In this document: piece after piece, positions 36,944-43,836 of the stretch
Layout: each line of letters begins with the position of its first letter
Numbering within the stretch: position 1 is the stretch's first letter
From: Bernardetia sp. ABR2-2B
Lineage (GTDB): Bacteria; Bacteroidota; Bacteroidia; Cytophagales; Bernardetiaceae
Assembly (NCBI RefSeq): GCF_037126435.1
Contig: NZ_CP147020.1
Span: 2,903,293-2,967,292 of the forward strand
DNA: 64,000 nucleotides
Direction of reading: 5' to 3'
The notes under the pieces: model-generated
The model's input: the letters and a program-made list of their open reading frames with translations, nothing else
What the model was told of the DNA's origin: nothing
The model's database searches: none
Position numbers and translations under genes: made by a program

Positions 36944-38311
36944 ATGCGTTTGCGTACCAAACTTTTTACAGGACTAATGATATTGTTTGTAGTGATTTCA
37001 CTATTGACAGTTGTTGGTGGGTATGCTGTGTATAAATTAGATAAAAGTTCGGAAGCAATCTTAGCAGATAATTTTGCATCTATTGACTATACTGTTGAAA
37101 TGCTAAACTCTCTTGATGAAATCAGACAGGCACAACAGACTATGTTGCACAATCCTAACTATTCTAATCAGATAGCAACTAATTACGAAAAAGCAAAAGA
37201 AAATTTTGAAAAGAGTTTTGAGCTACAAGCCACAAACATTACTGAGCATAATGAAGCTGAAATAGTAGCAGAGCTTCATGAACAGTACAATATGTACGTA
37301 TCTATTTTTGAGGCAGCACAGACTAATAAAAACTTAAAAATTGACTTTTATAATAAAAAAACAGAACCTGCTTATCAAAAAATCAAGAATCAAATTTTAG
37401 TTATTTATACCCTTAATAAAAATGCAGTTTTGGCTCGTAATGAGTATGCACGAGAAATAGCAGATAATAACTCTGTTTTTATAATGACTCTTGGCGTACT
37501 TAGTATTGGACTTACTTTTGTGTTTATTCTATATTTCCCAATCTATATTACAAGACCTCTTGTTCGTCTGAAAGAGAAGTTACAAGCAGTTTCTAATTAT
37601 GATTATTCTCAACAACTACAAATAAAATCAAACGATGAAATTGGTTTGCTTGCCTCCACCTTCAATACAATGACAAATCGTTTGAAGGAGTACGAAGAAT
37701 CTTCAGTAGCAAAATTAATGTACAGAAATCGACATACACAGGCTGTGATGAATCAGTTACAGGAAGGTGTTTTGATATTAGATGAAAATTTGAAAGTAGT
37801 GGCTATTAATGATTTGTTGGTTAATTTGATGAAGTTAGGACAGCCAAAAAACTGGAAAGGGAAATACGCTCCAGATATGGCTCTGAAAAGTAATTTAATG
37901 AGAAAATTAATTGCACCTGTTTTGAAACCTCGCTCTGTTGATAATCGTATCTTACAATCTTCTGAGACAAATTTAGTCAATGAAGATGACAATGAGTTTT
38001 CACGTATTTTGCGTATAGAAGACCATGGAAAAGAGTATGTATATCAAGTAACTCAACAAAGATTTTATACAAAGACAAAGAACAACAAACAATTTGCTGG
38101 TTATATTATTACTGTAAAGGAAGTTGTTGAAGACCAGCCTCAAATTAGTCAGATGCAAACAAATTCATTTCTCAATCAATTAGAACTTAATCTAATAGAA
38201 TTGAAAAATAATGAAGAGAACCAAAAATCTCTTCAACGCATAAATAACCTTATAGATACTACTCAAAAATTTAATAGCACTTTGAATGGAAGGCTCAATA
38301 TTACTCATTGA
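36944..38311 (+). CDS. HAMP/PAS-domain membrane sensor lacking a visible kinase domain
   Basis: 455 residues. N-terminal membrane segment (LFTGLMILFVVISLLTVVGGYAV at about 6-28), a periplasmic helical sensor region (about 30-175), a second membrane segment (VFIMTLGVLSIGLTFVFILYF), a HAMP domain (PIYITRPLVRLKEKLQAVSNYDYSQQL..., about 198-250), then a PAS-like fold (QAVMNQLQEGVLILDENLKVVAIND...). The last ~60 residues are helical, but I see no H-box, N-box or G-boxes of a histidine kinase. The gene overlaps the next one by 26 bp, so it surely acts with that sigma-54 regulator. Either phosphate comes from elsewhere or the C-terminal helices contact the regulator directly. Confidence 0.8.
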   Translation: MRLRTKLFTGLMILFVVISLLTVVGGYAVYKLDKSSEAILADNFASIDYTVEMLNSLDEIRQAQQTMLHNPNYSNQIATNYEKAKENFEKSFELQATNITEHNEAEIVAELHEQYNMYVSIFEAAQTNKNLKIDFYNKKTEPAYQKIKNQILVIYTLNKNAVLARNEYAREIADNNSVFIMTLGVLSIGLTFVFILYFPIYITRPLVRLKEKLQAVSNYDYSQQLQIKSNDEIGLLASTFNTMTNRLKEYEESSVAKLMYRNRHTQAVMNQLQEGVLILDENLKVVAINDLLVNLMKLGQPKNWKGKYAPDMALKSNLMRKLIAPVLKPRSVDNRILQSSETNLVNEDDNEFSRILRIEDHGKEYVYQVTQQRFYTKTKNNKQFAGYIITVKEVVEDQPQISQMQTNSFLNQLELNLIELKNNEENQKSLQRINNLIDTTQKFNSTLNGRLNITH

Positions 38312-39626
38312 TGATGAAGAACAATTATTAAAACTCTTCACAAGGACACTAAAGTTAGAAGGATATGATATTACACAGGCAAAAAACATTGCAGAAGCAT
38401 TCAAAGCATTAGAAAAAAATGACTTTGACCTTATTCTGACTGATGTAAAGTTACCTGATGGTGATGGTGTAGAAGCAACCAAAACCTATAAAGAAAAATA
38501 TCCAAATACTGAAATAATAGTTATTACGGCTTACGGAACTATAAAAGATGGTGTAAAAGCTATCCAAAACGGGGCGTTCAATTATCTCACAAAAGGTGAC
38601 GATAATGATCGCCTTTTGCCGTTGGTTGCTAATGCAATAGAAAAAGCAAGGCTACAACAACGCTTAAACCGAATCACAGATAAAGCGCAAAGCAATATGG
38701 GTTTTGATTCTGTAATTGGAGAATCAGATAGCCTCAAAAAGGCTATTGCACTTGCCAAAAGAGTTGCTCCAACACCTACAACTGTACTTCTAACGGGAGA
38801 GACAGGAACAGGAAAAGAAGTTTTTGCTCAAGCAATTCACTATGAAAGTGATAGAGCTAAAGAACCTTTTGTTGCGCTAAATTGTAGTGCTTTTGCTCCT
38901 CATCTACTAGAGTCCGAACTTTTTGGGTACAAATCAGGTGCTTTTACAGGAGCTACAAAAGATAAGCGTGGGCTTTTGGAAGAAGGACACCGAGGAACAG
39001 TTTTCTTAGATGAGATTGGAGAAATGCCTTTAGAACTTCAAGCTAAAATTTTGCGTTTCCTTGAAACAGGAGAGTTTATAAAAGTAGGAGATACAAAAGT
39101 TACTAAGATTCAAACACGTATTTTGGCTGCAACAAATAGAGAATTATTAAAAGAAGCAGAAGAAAATAAATTTCGTTTGGATTTATATTATCGTTTGGCT
39201 GTTTTTCAAATACATTTACCTCCATTAATAGAACGTGGACGAGATATTGAATTATTAGCTCGTTTTTTTGTAAAATACTTTTCGGCAAAAATGGGAAAGA
39301 AAAGCCTTGCAATTGAACAAGACTTTATCGAAAAACTACAAACTTATAGTTGGAAGGGAAATGTAAGAGAGCTTAAAAACGTAATAGAAAGAGCTGTTAT
39401 TATGTCTGATGATACACTTACTTCAGATGTTTTATTATTCGGACAAACAGGAGCAACCAATGGAGCTATAATTACACCACTAACGAGCCTTGCAGAAGTA
39501 GAAAAGCATCATATGAAACGTGTTTTGGCGCATACAGAAAACAATAAATCTGAAACAGCTAAAATATTGGGCATCGGACTCACTACACTTTATAGAAAAA
39601 TGCAAGAATATGAGTTAGAGAAGTAG
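38286..39626 (+). CDS. Sigma-54-dependent NtrC-family response regulator
   Basis: 446 residues. Receiver domain (SILLIDDEEQL; phospho-acceptor Asp53 in LTDVKLPDGDG; Lys103 in YLTKGDD), AAA+ activator domain with Walker A GETGTGKE (171-178), the sigma-54 contact loop GAFTGA (218-223), Walker B VFLDEIGEM, and a Fis-type HTH at the C-terminus (NKSETAKILGIGLTTLYRKMQEYEL). It activates sigma-54 promoters after phosphorylation. The 26-bp overlap with the HAMP/PAS sensor indicates translational coupling. Targets are unknown. Confidence 0.95.
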   Translation: MEGSILLIDDEEQLLKLFTRTLKLEGYDITQAKNIAEAFKALEKNDFDLILTDVKLPDGDGVEATKTYKEKYPNTEIIVITAYGTIKDGVKAIQNGAFNYLTKGDDNDRLLPLVANAIEKARLQQRLNRITDKAQSNMGFDSVIGESDSLKKAIALAKRVAPTPTTVLLTGETGTGKEVFAQAIHYESDRAKEPFVALNCSAFAPHLLESELFGYKSGAFTGATKDKRGLLEEGHRGTVFLDEIGEMPLELQAKILRFLETGEFIKVGDTKVTKIQTRILAATNRELLKEAEENKFRLDLYYRLAVFQIHLPPLIERGRDIELLARFFVKYFSAKMGKKSLAIEQDFIEKLQTYSWKGNVRELKNVIERAVIMSDDTLTSDVLLFGQTGATNGAIITPLTSLAEVEKHHMKRVLAHTENNKSETAKILGIGLTTLYRKMQEYELEK

Positions 39627-39641
39627 AAAGATAAAATATTT

Positions 39642-39683
39642 TGAAATAAAAAATGGACAGACACCTAACCTATGTGCCTGTCC
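39642..39683 (-). terminator. Terminator of RNA module 1
   Basis: On the minus strand, directly after the tRNA-Leu discriminator: 10-bp stem GGACAGGCAC / GTGTCTGTCC (one G-U), 9-nt loop, then ATTTTTTATTTC. Almost identical to the terminator at 40175-40214, differing mainly in the loop (CACATAGGTTAGGTGT against CACATAGGTGAGGTGT). Confidence 0.9.
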
Positions 39684-39684
39684 G

Positions 39685-39768
39685 TAACAATAGTGGGAAT
39701 CGAACCCACACGCCTATTAAGGCACTTGATCCTGAGTCAAAAGCGTCTACCAGTTTCGCCATATTGTT
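39685..39768 (-). tRNA. tRNA-Leu (CAG), atypical A1-U72 acceptor
   Basis: Class II tRNA on the minus strand: acceptor AACAATA/TATTGTT (perfect, but starting with A-U rather than the usual G-C), D-arm GCG-AAACTGGTAGA-CGC, anticodon stem TTTGA/TCAAG with loop CTCAGGA (anticodon CAG), long variable arm (TGCCTTAATAGGCGT), T-arm GTGGG-TTCGATT-CCCAC, discriminator A. CCA is not encoded. It follows permuted RNA copy 1 and is followed at once by a terminator. The fold looks fully functional. Confidence 0.9.
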
Positions 39769-39795
39769 GGTTGTAATGCTCTTTAGACATTACGC

Positions 39796-40089
39796 ATTCC
39801 TGTATACTTCTAGTTACCTATTTACAACAGATGACCTTTGCTCTGCCACTGAGCTACGCCCCCAATTGTGATTCAGTTTTTGTGGAGGCGAGAAGATTCG
39901 AACTTCTGCACTAAGTCATACAATCAGTAACCGAAACGGTATAGAAATACATTTAAGCTTACACTATGAGCAAAAAACTTAAACTAAAGAAGCAAATAAA
40001 CCATCTCTGACCAATCAGAGTATCAGCTTATGAGGCTGACAGATTTATCTACTTTTTAAAACTAAAGCGAAGTCTTAGGCTATACTCAT
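39796..40089 (-). ncRNA. Structured RNA with circularly permuted tRNA-like domain, copy 1
   Basis: Minus-strand order: an upstream structured domain (40089 to ~39950), the 3' half of a tRNA (T-arm 39891-39907, acceptor 3' strand CGCCTCC at 39884-39890, discriminator A at 39883), a 19-nt linker, then the 5' half (acceptor GGGGGCG at 39857-39863, D-arm GCTCAGTGGCAGAGC). The acceptor strands pair in all seven positions, with G3-U70, the alanine identity pair. Outside the tRNA part, AAG(G)TCAT (39831-39838) pairs with ATGACTT (39913-39919), GGTAAC (39813-39818) with GTTACT (39926-39931), and GTATA/TATAC and GGAAT/ATTTC continue the helix. ATGAGTA (40083-40089) pairs with TGCTCAT (39966-39972). 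Not a known tmRNA: the D-stem is canonical and no tag is evident. Function unknown. Confidence 0.75.
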
Positions 40090-40174
40090 TTTCTTTTCTT
40101 GATTTTTGTCTAAAACAAATAATCAAATATATCTTTACTATTTTTCACTATGAAGTGAAATATAAATCTCAATT

Positions 40175-40214
40175 TACAAAAAAATGGACAGACACCTCAC
40201 CTATGTGCCTGTCC
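40175..40214 (-). terminator. Terminator of RNA module 2
   Basis: Minus strand: stem GGACAGGCAC / GTGTCTGTCC (one G-U) with a 9-nt loop, then CATTTTTTTGT. It directly follows the 8-nt-loop tRNA. Near-identical to the module 1 terminator, showing that whole modules were duplicated. Confidence 0.9.
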
Positions 40215-40215
40215 G

Positions 40216-40289
40216 TAACAAACACAGGAATCGAACCTGCGCCCCTCGGACTGGAAATTCCGATGCTCTACCGACTGAGCTAATTCGTC
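40216..40289 (-). tRNA. tRNA with 8-nt anticodon loop, identity uncertain (Gly- or Glu-like)
   Basis: Minus strand cloverleaf: acceptor GACGAAT/GTTTGTT (three G-U pairs, including G1-U72), D-arm GCTC-AGTCGGTA-GAGC, T-arm GCAGG-TTCGATT-CCTGT, discriminator A, no CCA. The anticodon stem TCGGA/TCCGA (40259-40263 and 40246-40250) is perfect but encloses eight bases, ATTTCCAG, instead of seven. Depending on how the loop stacks, the anticodon reads UCC (Gly) or UUC (Glu), or a four-base UUCC/UUUC. Expanded loops are the hallmark of +1 frameshift-suppressor tRNAs. It could also be a decoy or decaying gene. Confidence 0.75.
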
Positions 40290-40322
40290 AATCTGTGATA
40301 CTTATTAGTTATCACTCATTAT

Positions 40323-40603
40323 CATAATTTACTAAAAAATTACCTACTTACGTCCAATGACTCTTGCTCTGCCACTGAGCTACGTTCGCATTTTGTTTTT
40401 TTTCTTTGTGCGAACGAGGAGATTCGAACTCCTGCACTAAGCCATAAAATATCAGTAATTTAGAAATTATGAAAATGCTTTGAAGCTTACACTATGAACA
40501 AGACGCTTACACTAAAGAGCAAACCTATTAAGTCATACCAACGAGTTTGTGGCTGGGGCTGTCTGCTTTTTCATACTAAAGCTGAGTCTTAGGCTGTGTT
40601 CAT
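40323..40603 (-). ncRNA. Structured RNA with circularly permuted tRNA-like domain, copy 2
   Basis: Same order as copy 1. T-arm AGGAG-TTCGAAT-CTCCT (40417-40433), acceptor 3' strand CGTTCGC (40410-40416), A at 40409, 19-nt linker, acceptor 5' strand GCGAACG (40383-40389), D-arm identical to copy 1. The acceptor differs from copy 1 at several positions, yet all seven pairs are kept. AAG(AG)TCAT (40357-40365) pairs with ATGGCTT (40439-40445); GGTAA (40340-40344) with TTACT (40454-40458); AAATTATG (40323-40330) with CATAATTT (40464-40471); ATGAACA (40597-40603) with TGTTCAT (40494-40500). Highly conserved single-stranded strings shared with copy 1 include AGCCTAAGACT, CATAGTGTAAGCTT and CTTAGTGCAG. 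Followed by a hairpin (GTGATA/TATCAC) and the 8-nt-loop tRNA. Confidence 0.75.
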
Positions 40604-40743
40604 TTCTTGTTGCTTAAAAAAAAATTCAAACAGTTTTTTGAAAGTATGTACTCACATCATCAAAAAATAATTTCTTTTATAAATAACTCAACGAACTCTT
40701 TTATAGAAAAGTTCAAGAGTATGAAATAAAACTTCCTCTAAAT

Positions 40744-41346
40744 TTAATAATTTCCGTCTCGTTTTCTTATTCCGATAACACATTCTTTTAACACCTTTAA
40801 AGTTCTGTGTATAGCAACACCAACAGCATTTGCAGAAGAATAGTTTTGTTCTTTAGCTATTTGAGAATACGATTTACTTTCCATAAATCCTTCTACAATA
40901 AGTGCATAACTTTTACTGGAAAGGCTACTAAGTCCTTCATCAAGCTGTTGCATTTCTAACTCTGTCAGCCAATAATCATCATTATCTTCTTCTCGTCTTG
41001 AGACCTCTTCATAGTTATTGTCTAAAGAGGAATGTAAAGAATTATATTTTAGTTGTTCCCTTCCTTGCTCTGAAAGCATATTTTTTGCTATGGCAAAAAT
41101 GAGTGTTTCAGCAGAGGCACTCATTTGTTTGTAGGTAAGTTGTTTGGTTTCTATTTTTTCATAGAGCAAAATACAAGCATCATCAAAAGCAGCTTGAATT
41201 TGATGCTCACTAAGAAGCTTTAGTTGGTCTCGTTTTTTACAAAAAAAATAAAAACGTTTTGAAAAGCTAGAAAAAAAAGTCAAAACAGGTTGATGATTTT
41301 GATTTTCTATATAATAAAATATTTGTTTGTTTGTTAGGTTGTTCAT
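40744..41346 (-). CDS. ECF-like RNA polymerase sigma factor
   Basis: 200 residues from ATG at 41346; the longer frame to 41550 adds 68 hydrophobic residues that look like translated leader. Region 2 is at about 60-115 (AAFDDACILLYEKIETKQLTYKQMS...TLIFAIAKNMLSEQ). Region 4 is near the C-terminus (LSSLSSKSYALIVEGFMESKSYSQIAKEQNYSSANAVGVAIHRTLKVLKE), a helix-turn-helix for -35 recognition. The two are joined by an acidic linker (SRREEDNDDYW). No anti-sigma gene is adjacent. It is the gene next to the permuted-RNA locus, but there is no direct evidence that it controls it. Confidence 0.82.
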   Translation of the reverse strand: MNNLTNKQIFYYIENQNHQPVLTFFSSFSKRFYFFCKKRDQLKLLSEHQIQAAFDDACILLYEKIETKQLTYKQMSASAETLIFAIAKNMLSEQGREQLKYNSLHSSLDNNYEEVSRREEDNDDYWLTELEMQQLDEGLSSLSSKSYALIVEGFMESKSYSQIAKEQNYSSANAVGVAIHRTLKVLKECVIGIRKRDGNY

Positions 41347-41764
41347 CAGCGAGGGGAAGATGGAAAGATAAGGGAATTGTTTGTATTTAGTAAGCAAGAC
41401 GAAGGAAAACCTACTTTTAATAGTAAGGTAACGAATTTGAATGTTTAATGATACATTTAAGCAAAAATCAAAAAGGCATAAATTTTCTATTATCAAAGAA
41501 AACAGATACAGATATTCTATTATTTTAATAAAATTGTTTGATAAGTACAATTTTTTAAAGTCATTATTTTAAATAAAATTTATTTTTTTAGTATAAATGG
41601 TATTTAAAAATGATTTTTTTGAACTAAAAATAAAAAATAGTTTAACTTTATTTTTAGTAGTTTTATGTAGTGTTAAGTATTATTTAATATAAAATACAAA
41701 AACAGATAATTCAATTTTATGTAGAACTATCTGTTTTAGAGTGATTTATGTACGTTTGCTTATT
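41347..41764. other. Intergenic region upstream of the sigma factor
   Basis: About 418 very AT-rich bases holding the leader of the sigma factor gene and, at 41700-41735, the moxR terminator hairpin. No other feature seen. Confidence 0.4.
41700..41735 (-). terminator. Terminator of moxR
   Basis: Stem AACAGATA / TATCTGTT with a 19-nt AT-rich loop, 30 bp after the moxR stop. Moderate quality. Confidence 0.5.
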
Positions 41765-42730
41765 TTACCAAAGTCTTTGAATTAAATCTTCTACTGTAAT
41801 ATTTTCAGCTTCTGCTTTAAAGTTTCTAACAATTCTATGTCTCAAAACAGCAATGGCAATCGCTTTTACATCTTCAATATCTGGTGAGTATTTTCCATTC
41901 AGAAGGGCATGACATTTTGCTCCCAAAACTAAATACTGAGAAGCTCTTGGTCCTGCTCCCCATTCCAAATAGTTATCTGTATCAGAAGTGGAACGTTCTG
42001 TTCTTGGACGAGTTTTGTGAACTAAATCTACGGCGTATTCAATTACATTTTGAGCTACTGGCGCACGACGAATAAGCTGCTGAAACTCAATAATCTGTTC
42101 TGCCGAAATGATTTTATTTAAGGTTGGTTTTTCACTGGTCGTCGTACTGGTTACTACTTTTACTTCTTCTTCAAACGACGGATAACCTAAATAAACACTA
42201 CACATAAAACGGTCTAACTGCGCTTCTGGAAGTGGATATGTTCCTTCTTGTTCGATAGGGTTTTGAGTAGCCAATACAAAAAATGGACGTGGCAAGTCGT
42301 GTTTTACACCTGCAATCGTAACCGAATATTCTTGCATAGATTCCAAAAGTGCTGCCTGCGTTTTGGGAGGAGTACGGTTTATCTCATCAGCTAAGACAAT
42401 ATTTGCAAAGATAGCACCTTTCACAAATTTCAAGTTTCGGTCTTTATCTAGCGTTTCTGCGCCCACAATATCAGAAGGCATAAGGTCTGGCGTAAACTGA
42501 ATACGATTAAAATCTAAATCCAACACCTGTGAAAGCGTACTTATCAAAAGCGTTTTGGCAAGCCCTGGTACACCAATCAGAAGACAATGTCCTTGTGAAA
42601 AAATACTTGTCAGAAGTAGTTCTACGGTTTGTTCTTGTCCAACAATTACTTTCGAAATTTCTTGTTTTAGCTCTTTGTAATACTGGCTTAGTGCATCGGC
42701 TGCTTCTTTGTCGGAATTGTATAAAGACAT
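41765..42730 (-). CDS. MoxR family AAA+ ATPase
   Basis: 321 residues. Walker A GVPGLAKT (53-60), Walker B LADEINRTPPKTQAALLE, sensor 1 VLATQNPIEQEG, followed by TYPLPEAQLDRFM; C-terminal AAA_lid (RAPVAQNVIEYAVDLVHKTRP). MoxR ATPases act as chaperones for metal-cofactor or VWA-domain partners. In Bacteroidota the gene commonly begins a bat (aerotolerance) or DUF58-VWA operon; no such partner is downstream here, where the next gene is the sigma factor. Confidence 0.92.
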   Translation of the reverse strand: MSLYNSDKEAADALSQYYKELKQEISKVIVGQEQTVELLLTSIFSQGHCLLIGVPGLAKTLLISTLSQVLDLDFNRIQFTPDLMPSDIVGAETLDKDRNLKFVKGAIFANIVLADEINRTPPKTQAALLESMQEYSVTIAGVKHDLPRPFFVLATQNPIEQEGTYPLPEAQLDRFMCSVYLGYPSFEEEVKVVTSTTTSEKPTLNKIISAEQIIEFQQLIRRAPVAQNVIEYAVDLVHKTRPRTERSTSDTDNYLEWGAGPRASQYLVLGAKCHALLNGKYSPDIEDVKAIAIAVLRHRIVRNFKAEAENITVEDLIQRLW

Positions 42731-42769
42731 TTTTTATTGAATTGTGAATGATGATAAAACTGATTTTAC

Positions 42770-42803
42770 AAACCCTAAGGGTCTCCGAAAACCCTTAGGG
42801 TTT
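42770..42803. repeat. Palindromic repeat family B, copy 1
   Basis: Perfect 13-bp inverted repeat AAACCCTAAGGGT / ACCCTTAGGGTTT with an 8-nt loop (CTCCGAAA). Related to the copy at 43150-43183. Without a T-run on either side, so more likely a dispersed palindromic repeat than a terminator. Confidence 0.7.
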
Positions 42804-42960
42804 AGATAAGACTACTAACATACAAACTTACTACGAAAAATACATCTCTGCAATCGTAAAGTTTGTGAAATGTTTGAATAAAAGTTTATAGTGAGTATTT
42901 CTGTCTATTTCTTCAAGTAAGGGTTTTTACTATTTTTTTTAAATTAAGGTTTATATTGTT

Positions 42961-43110
42961 GTGTTTGTGCGAAAGGTTTTTCCTAATAAAAAAGATGAAT
43001 TTGTAGATAATATATTTCCAGTTTTTGTAGAGTTTATTAATTTTACTGACCTAAATGTTTTGACTACTTATTACGAAAAAGTAAAAAAAGAACTTCAAGA
43101 AAAAATTTAA
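42961..43110 (+). pseudogene. Short coding remnant (~50 residues)
   Basis: The frame opens after a TAA at 42940-42942, has a possible GTG start at 42961 and ends TAA at 43108-43110. The predicted peptide (VRKVFPNKKDEFVDN ... FINFTDLNVLTTYYEKVKKEL) has ordinary protein-like composition and a helical C-terminus, unlike random AT-rich translation, but no ATG start and no family that I recognise. I read it as the tail of a truncated gene flanked by two palindromic repeats. Low confidence. Confidence 0.35.
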
Positions 43111-43149
43111 AATCAGATTACTGGTTTGGGGATTAACTAAATAAAATTT

Positions 43150-43183
43150 AAACCCTAAGATTCTTTGAAGATTCTTAGGGTTT
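43150..43183 (+). terminator. Palindromic repeat family B, copy 2, with T-run
   Basis: AAACCCTAAGA / TCTTAGGGTTT with inner TTC/GAA pairs, followed by TTTTTT on the plus strand. It resembles the 42770 hairpin but here forms a good terminator shape just after the gene remnant. Confidence 0.65.
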
Positions 43184-43243
43184 TTTGAATAAAATTTTAA
43201 CAACATACAGACGTAAAATAAAAAATTGTATTTATCTTTGTTG

Positions 43244-43825
43244 ATGAATAAAATTATTTATCGTCGCAGAAAACTAATTACCTTTCTTAGTCTATTTATC
43301 TTTTCAGTTGTGTTTAGTTCTACTGTTTATAGCCAAGGTAATTTTTCTTATCAAGACTATTTTCCAAAACAAAAAGTAGATTCTATTGAGTGGTATTATG
43401 GAAATATTCCAAGTAAAAAAGATTCTACATTGAATCTACAACTAGACAAAGAAATTTATTATAGAGATGAAATATTTCCTTTTCAGAACCTTAAAATACT
43501 GAAAGCATCTTATTTCGAAAAAAGGGCTACACTTACAGATAATTCTGATATTGAGAAATTGGTAGAAGTTCTTCCAATAGATAGTTGTGAGAGTTATCCT
43601 ATTTGGCGTTGTTCTCGTACGTATAGGGACATTTTAGTTTTTTATAAGGATGGAAAACCTATTTCTGTTTTGAAGATTTGCTTTTCCTGTCAAACTACTT
43701 GTTTTGTAAGTAGTGATGGAAAAGAAGACAAAAACGCAAAATGTCTTTCAAATCCTGTACCTTTCAAAGCAATTGCTAAAGAATGGATAAGAAGAGGTTG
43801 GATTGATTTGAGAAAATCACGATAA
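43244..43825 (+). CDS. Hypothetical exported protein
   Basis: 193 residues from ATG at 43244, not recognised. Signal peptide with basic start MNKIIYRRRKLITFLSLFIF...SSTVYSQG. The mature part is a small mixed alpha/beta protein with a cysteine-rich second half (DSCESYPIWRCSRTYRD; KICFSCQTTCFVSSDG), six cysteines in all, suggesting periplasmic disulfides. The motif VFYKDGKPISVLKICFSCQ occurs in Bacteroidota proteins of unknown function. Convergent with the metallophosphoesterase gene, 11 bp apart. Confidence 0.65.
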   Translation: MNKIIYRRRKLITFLSLFIFSVVFSSTVYSQGNFSYQDYFPKQKVDSIEWYYGNIPSKKDSTLNLQLDKEIYYRDEIFPFQNLKILKASYFEKRATLTDNSDIEKLVEVLPIDSCESYPIWRCSRTYRDILVFYKDGKPISVLKICFSCQTTCFVSSDGKEDKNAKCLSNPVPFKAIAKEWIRRGWIDLRKSR

Positions 43826-43836
43826 AGTCTGTAAAA

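Larger units (their letters stand above)
42731..43243. other. Intergenic region with twin hairpins and a gene remnant
   Basis: About 510 bases between the divergent moxR and 43.2-kb genes. Contains related hairpins at 42770-42803 and 43150-43183 and, between them, a short open frame that looks like a gene fragment (42961-43110). All are listed separately. Confidence 0.6.

Noticed and set aside
39653-39871. 72-codon plus-strand frame
   Set aside because: It runs through the tRNA-Leu and the permuted tRNA-like domain on the opposite strand; composition is that of translated tRNA.
39796-40603. The two permuted RNAs as tmRNA (ssrA)
   Set aside because: The order resembles permuted tmRNA, and GCTTTAG plus a short open frame (AAT GAR YAY AGC CTA AGA CTY) appear in the upstream domain. 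But the D-arm is a canonical tRNA arm, no Ala-Leu-Ala-Ala type tag precedes a stop, the frame lies in the wrong piece for permuted tmRNA, and changes in it are explained by pairing with TGTTCAT/TGCTCAT.
39796-40603. A standard group I intron split across tRNA halves
   Set aside because: I could not find the conserved P, Q, R and S core strings of tRNA group I introns in either copy. A permuted ribozyme of another type stays open and is mentioned as an alternative only.
40597-41550. Longer sigma factor starting at 41550
   Set aside because: The extra 68 residues are hydrophobic, AT-driven translation without sigma features; ATG at 41346 gives the normal ECF length.
42961-43110. A functional small gene at this position
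   Set aside because: No ATG and no conserved start; kept only as a possible remnant.
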